Shown in pieces: positions 5,769 through 8,645 of a DNA stretch of 8,645 bases. The position numbers and the translations under genes are program-made. Source of the stretch: Pseudodesulfovibrio sp. (GTDB lineage Bacteria; Desulfobacterota; Desulfovibrionia; Desulfovibrionales; Desulfovibrionaceae); assembly GCA_022712815.1 (NCBI GenBank), contig JAFLJW010000312.1, positions 1-8,645 of the forward strand, read 5' to 3'. Positions within the stretch are counted from its first letter, which is position 1. Each line of letters opens with the position of its first letter. The notes below the pieces were generated by a model that worked only from the letters and a program-made list of their open reading frames with translations, was not told where the DNA came from and searched no databases.

Positions 5769-5800
5769 CAGGCCCCGTTATGGGGCCTGTCTGCTTTGTT
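5769..5800 (+). terminator. Intrinsic terminator of dnaA
   Basis: An 8-bp GC-rich stem, CAGGCCCC / GGGGCCTG, with the 5-nt loop GTTAT is followed by the T-rich stretch TCTGCTTTGTTG. The T tract is interrupted, but the stem is strong and well placed 77 nt after the dnaA stop. No T run follows on the minus strand. Confidence 0.7.
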
Positions 5801-5860
5801 GTGTGCTGGATAGCTGGTCTGGAAGGAAATTGGGTCCACCGGATACGGGCTGACCGCCTG

Positions 5861-5880
5861 AGGCCGTCGGCCTATCTTTT
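5861..5880 (+). terminator. Possible second terminator at the end of tsaB
   Basis: AGGCC-gtc-GGCCT forms a 5-bp GC-rich hairpin followed by ATCTTTT on the plus strand. Its right arm overlaps the tsaB stop codon. It may catch read-through from dnaA. On the minus strand the same hairpin lacks a T tract, so it is a poor terminator for tsaB. Confidence 0.3.
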
Positions 5881-6663
5881 CTGGAGTTCTTTCAGCCGTG
5901 TTTTGGCTTTTTCCGGGTCCATGCCGCGCTTTTTCGCAAATTGCGGCAGGTTATCTTCGGCATCGGTGACGCGCACGTAAACAGGCTCAATGGATGTCTT
6001 GAAATAGTCGCCACTGACTGCGGCTTCAAGCAGGCTGTCCGGCGAGGGGCTGTCCCATTGCGGACCCATCAGGGTATAGCCGTCATGGCGGGCGGCGAGG
6101 TCGGAAAAGAACTCCGGATTCTTGCGCAAGCCGCTACCCATGAGGTGAGCTGTGGAGCCAATCTTTGTCATGCGTATGGCAGATTCTTCCAATGCGAGGG
6201 ATTCAAGCGGGTTGAGTTCCTTGAGGTCGGGAGCGGAAAAGCTCTGCAAATATACGAGTCCGCGCCGGGCATAGGTCAGGACATGGAGAGTGCCTGTGAC
6301 CAGTGGTGCGGGACCGCGTGCCAGCAGGGGGAGATATGCGATACCGGCCATGGGCAGGCCTTTGGCGGCAGCGATGCCCTCGGCAGCGGCCAGAGTCAGG
6401 CGGAGTCCTGTAAAGCTGCCAGGGCCATTGACACAGGCGATTTTATCAATGGCTTCGGTCCCCACGCCAAACTCATTCAGAGTGTCTTTGAGACCTGGGG
6501 TCAGGAACCTGATGGACTGGCCGGGGACGGTCCATTGCCGGGACGCAAGCAAGGTGAATCCGTCCGGTCCGGGTTGCCCCAGGACCAGTTGGAGGCGTTC
6601 CTCAGTCCCGCACAGGGCGAGGATGAGACCGCTTGGCTTATGAGAGCAATCTGCGGACATCAT
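5872..6663 (-). CDS. tsaB: TsaB, tRNA threonylcarbamoyladenosine (t6A) modification subunit
   Basis: A 263-residue member of the TsaB/YeaZ family, which together with TsaD and TsaE transfers the threonylcarbamoyl group to A37 of tRNAs that read ANN codons. The signature NGPGSFTGLRLTLA is at 79-92, and YARRGLVY (131-138) matches the usual ARRGEVY strand. The C-terminal IEPVYVR segment is also typical. The first strand, LILALCGTEERL (13-24), lacks the DTS usually found at this point in the ASKHA fold. The gene overlaps the 3' end of rseP by 26 nt, which suggests translational coupling. Starts at 6663 and 6660 (ATGATG) are both possible, and neither has a clear Shine-Dalgarno. About 12 residues precede the first strand, slightly more than usual. 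It converges with dnaA across 180 nt. Confidence 0.92.
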   Translation of the reverse strand: MMSADCSHKPSGLILALCGTEERLQLVLGQPGPDGFTLLASRQWTVPGQSIRFLTPGLKDTLNEFGVGTEAIDKIACVNGPGSFTGLRLTLAAAEGIAAAKGLPMAGIAYLPLLARGPAPLVTGTLHVLTYARRGLVYLQSFSAPDLKELNPLESLALEESAIRMTKIGSTAHLMGSGLRKNPEFFSDLAARHDGYTLMGPQWDSPSPDSLLEAAVSGDYFKTSIEPVYVRVTDAEDNLPQFAKKRGMDPEKAKTRLKELQKR

Positions 6664-7696
6664 TGAATATCGCCAGACTCATGAGCAGGAGAAGGAGCAG
6701 CACCCCAACACGGGTTGCCCGGGCTTTCCACTTGTCGCTGACCGGGCGGCGGAAGATCATTTCCAGAACAAAATAAACGATGTGTCCACCGTCCAGCACC
6801 GGGATGGGCAGCAGGTTGATGATCGCCAGATTGATCGAGATGATGGCCATTATAGCAAGCAGGTCAAACAGACCGGACTGGGCACTTTGGTGCACCATCT
6901 GGGCGAGCATGATCGGGCCGCCGATCTGGTCTATGGGAATGAGTCGCTCAACGATGCTGACAAACCCTTTGATCACGGCTTGCGACATCATCCAGGTTTG
7001 TTGCAGGGCGATTTGAATGCCCAGTCCATCAATCGGTTTGAAGGCAGTTTTTCCGCCTTGATTGATGCCGACCATGGGAACGGTCACGGATTCGCCGAAC
7101 AGATTCTTGTAGGTGTTGACGATGGGGGTGACATGCAAGGTGAGGTTTTCACCACTGCGGTCGATGTCAACGGACAGTGACTTGTTTTCGGCTGCCCGGA
7201 TCATTTCGACCATGGCTGACCATGATTCGACCGGAGCACCGTCGATGGAGAGAACGAGATCCTCTTTTTCAAATCCTGCGGAATAGGCGGGACCGTCCGG
7301 GATCACACCGCCCACCGTGGGCAGGAGGATGCCCTGACCCTGAGACAGGGCAAGCAGCCAGTAGATCAGGAATGCCAGCAGAAAATTGAATATCGGCCCG
7401 GCAGCCACAACGCACAACCTCTGCCATGGTGGCCGGTTGGAAAAGAGTTGTTCATCCGGGAAATCCGTTTCTTCTTCGCCCTGTTCGCCGGCCAGTGCGA
7501 CATAACCGCCCAGCGGGATGGCGGAGAGTTTATACTCTGTTTTGCCGGAGGTGAAGCCTGTCAGCCTTGGACCGAATCCCAGCGAAAAGGTTTTTACGCC
7601 CATGCCGAACAGCCGGGCAATGGCGAAATGGCCAAGTTCGTGGAAGAAAATCAGGCCCCCGAGGACCAGAATAATGGCTATGGTACTTGTCAGCAT
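6638..7696 (-). CDS. rseP: RseP-type site-2 intramembrane zinc metalloprotease
   Basis: A 352-residue inner-membrane protease of the S2P/M50 family, which cuts transmembrane segments of anti-sigma factors and leftover signal peptides. The zinc site HELGH lies at 19-23 in the first membrane helix, and the third ligand is D302 in the LDG motif (301-303). Further membrane helices lie at about 93-118, 275-297 and 327-345. One PDZ domain (about 122-195, with VIPDGPAYSAGF and DLVLSIDGAPV) sits between helices 2 and 3. Escherichia coli RseP has two PDZ domains and about 450 residues; this shorter single-PDZ form is common in other lineages. A clear Shine-Dalgarno (AAGAGGA) sits a few bases before the ATG. 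It lies 220 nt after dxr and overlaps tsaB. The substrate anti-sigma factor is not in this window. Confidence 0.95.
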   Translation of the reverse strand: MLTSTIAIILVLGGLIFFHELGHFAIARLFGMGVKTFSLGFGPRLTGFTSGKTEYKLSAIPLGGYVALAGEQGEEETDFPDEQLFSNRPPWQRLCVVAAGPIFNFLLAFLIYWLLALSQGQGILLPTVGGVIPDGPAYSAGFEKEDLVLSIDGAPVESWSAMVEMIRAAENKSLSVDIDRSGENLTLHVTPIVNTYKNLFGESVTVPMVGINQGGKTAFKPIDGLGIQIALQQTWMMSQAVIKGFVSIVERLIPIDQIGGPIMLAQMVHQSAQSGLFDLLAIMAIISINLAIINLLPIPVLDGGHIVYFVLEMIFRRPVSDKWKARATRVGVLLLLLLMSLAIFNDVRRLLS

Positions 7697-7916
7697 ATGT
7701 TCCTCTTATCAGGTTGTTGAAAACGCATGATCACTGCATTGTTGCGAAAAAGTCAGCCCCTCACGTATGAGAATACGCTTTGGTCCTGTCTTTTTCACGT
7801 GCCTTGCATTCACACATTTTTGAGCACCTGTACATTTTTTAAACTTTTCAGACTGGCCGCGTTTCTTGAAAATCGTCAGGCGGCTTTGGTCAATATAAGC
7901 ATTTATGGGAATCTGG
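7697..7916. other. Gap between dxr and rseP with no clear feature
   Basis: These 220 bp hold no convincing gene. The only small structure is CGTAT-gaga-ATACG (7764-7777); the nearest T run on the minus strand is about 12 nt further on, so I do not call it a terminator. No good promoter for rseP was recognised, so whether dxr and rseP share a transcript is open. Confidence 0.5.
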
Positions 7917-8645
7917 CTAGAGGCCAGCTTCGGCTTCTTTGCGAACGGCGTGGTCCAGGTCAAGGACCGCCTCTGGCGTGGATACGTCGATGGTTGTGTG
8001 GCGGTCAAGTGCGGATTCGATCATGGCCGGGATATCCAGGAAATGGATTTTATTATCGAGAAAAGCGGCCACTGCGATTTCATTGACTGCGTTGAGCACG
8101 ATGGGATGGCTCGGCCCGGCAGCAAAAGCCTCTTGCGCCAGACGGAGGCATGGGAACGCCTCAAGGTCCGGTTCCTCAAAAGTCAGGCTGCCAATCTGCG
8201 CCAGATTGAGTTGCGGTACATCCACCTCGACCCGGTTGGGAAAGCAAAGGCAATGGGCGATGGGGACCTGCATGTCCGGCGTACCAAGGTGTGCCAGTTG
8301 CGAGCCGTCCACATATTCCACCAGAGAATGAATGATCGACTGGGGGTGAACCACCACATCAACATCCGAGGCGGCCACTCCGTAGAGATGGCAGGCCTCG
8401 ATCAATTCCAGTCCCTTGTTCATGAGGGTTGCGGAATCAATGGAAATTTTTGCGCCCATATCCCAGTTGGGATGATTCAGGGCTTGTTCGCGGGTCACGG
8501 TTTCAAGGAATTTCCTGTCCTTGCCCCGGAAAGGGCCACCGGACGCTGTCAGGATCAGCCGTTTCAACTCGTCGTCATTATCATTGTTTGCGCCATGGCC
8601 CATCAGCCCCTGAAACAGGGCGTTGTGTTCGGAGTCCACCGGCAG
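7917..8645 (-). CDS. dxr: 1-deoxy-D-xylulose 5-phosphate reductoisomerase, N-terminal part outside window
   Basis: The last 242 codons of Dxr, which converts DXP to 2-C-methyl-D-erythritol 4-phosphate with NADPH in the MEP isoprenoid pathway. The fragment begins with LPVDSEHNALFQ, a conserved segment of the family. It then shows SGGPFR (33-38 counted from the Val of PVDSEH) and the active-site block with HPNW (56-59) and DSATLMNKGLE (68-78). In Escherichia coli the matching residues bind substrate, and the final Glu binds the metal. The conserved HPQSIIHSLVEY, HLGTPDMQVPI and NEIAVAAFL segments follow. The N-terminal NADPH-binding domain lies beyond the right edge. The stop is TAG at 7917-7919. 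The order dxr, rseP, tsaB is a familiar arrangement in this group of bacteria. Confidence 0.97.
   Translation of the reverse strand: MPVDSEHNALFQGLMGHGANNDNDDELKRLILTASGGPFRGKDRKFLETVTREQALNHPNWDMGAKISIDSATLMNKGLELIEACHLYGVAASDVDVVVHPQSIIHSLVEYVDGSQLAHLGTPDMQVPIAHCLCFPNRVEVDVPQLNLAQIGSLTFEEPDLEAFPCLRLAQEAFAAGPSHPIVLNAVNEIAVAAFLDNKIHFLDIPAMIESALDRHTTIDVSTPEAVLDLDHAVRKEAEAGL

Noticed and set aside
5941..6666. 241-codon plus-strand open frame opposite tsaB
   Set aside because: tsaB on the other strand has clear family motifs; this frame has no recognisable protein features and is an antisense shadow.
7709..8008. 99-codon minus-strand open frame across the end of dxr and the following gap
   Set aside because: It starts inside dxr in another frame, has basic low-complexity content and no recognisable family.

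Overview
The gene content and protein style fit a sulfate-reducing deltaproteobacterium of the Desulfovibrio / Pseudodesulfovibrio group. This is inferred from the dxr-rseP-tsaB order, the DnaA N-terminus, the use of ThyX and the moderate GC content; no taxonomic search was possible. Most of the window is chromosomal housekeeping DNA. I see no insertion sequence, phage gene, CRISPR array, tRNA or rRNA.

Layout. Positions 1-1795, minus strand: an AsmA-like membrane-anchored protein cut by the left edge, and upstream of it a zinc-dependent phospholipase C-like protein. Positions 1881-2408, plus strand: a shikimate-kinase-fold protein that has lost several catalytic motifs. It converges with, and overlaps by 4 nt, a small three-helix DUF2721-like membrane protein on the minus strand (2405-2845). 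Positions 2974-3708, plus: thyX. Positions 3709-4329: a 621-bp AT-rich gap without genes, holding a weak terminator, DnaA boxes, several small repeats, a candidate dnaA promoter and an operator-like inverted repeat. Positions 4330-5691, plus: dnaA, followed by a 12-bp inverted repeat and a good intrinsic terminator. Positions 5872-8645, minus: dxr (cut by the right edge), rseP and tsaB, with the last two overlapping by 26 nt.

How the genes relate. ThyX makes dTMP and DnaA starts replication, so the thyX-gap-dnaA block groups DNA precursor supply with initiation around an origin-like region. dnaA is not followed by dnaN, recF or gyrB, and the three genes to its right would face a fork leaving this site. 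This may therefore be a dispersed origin locus, or a dnaA gene that does not sit at the main origin. The dxr-rseP-tsaB group covers isoprenoid precursor synthesis, intramembrane proteolysis and the t6A tRNA modification.

I found no clear undescribed system. The most unusual items are the degenerate shikimate-kinase homologue, the repeat-rich gap before dnaA, the dnaA start without a Shine-Dalgarno sequence, and the inverted repeat after dnaA.
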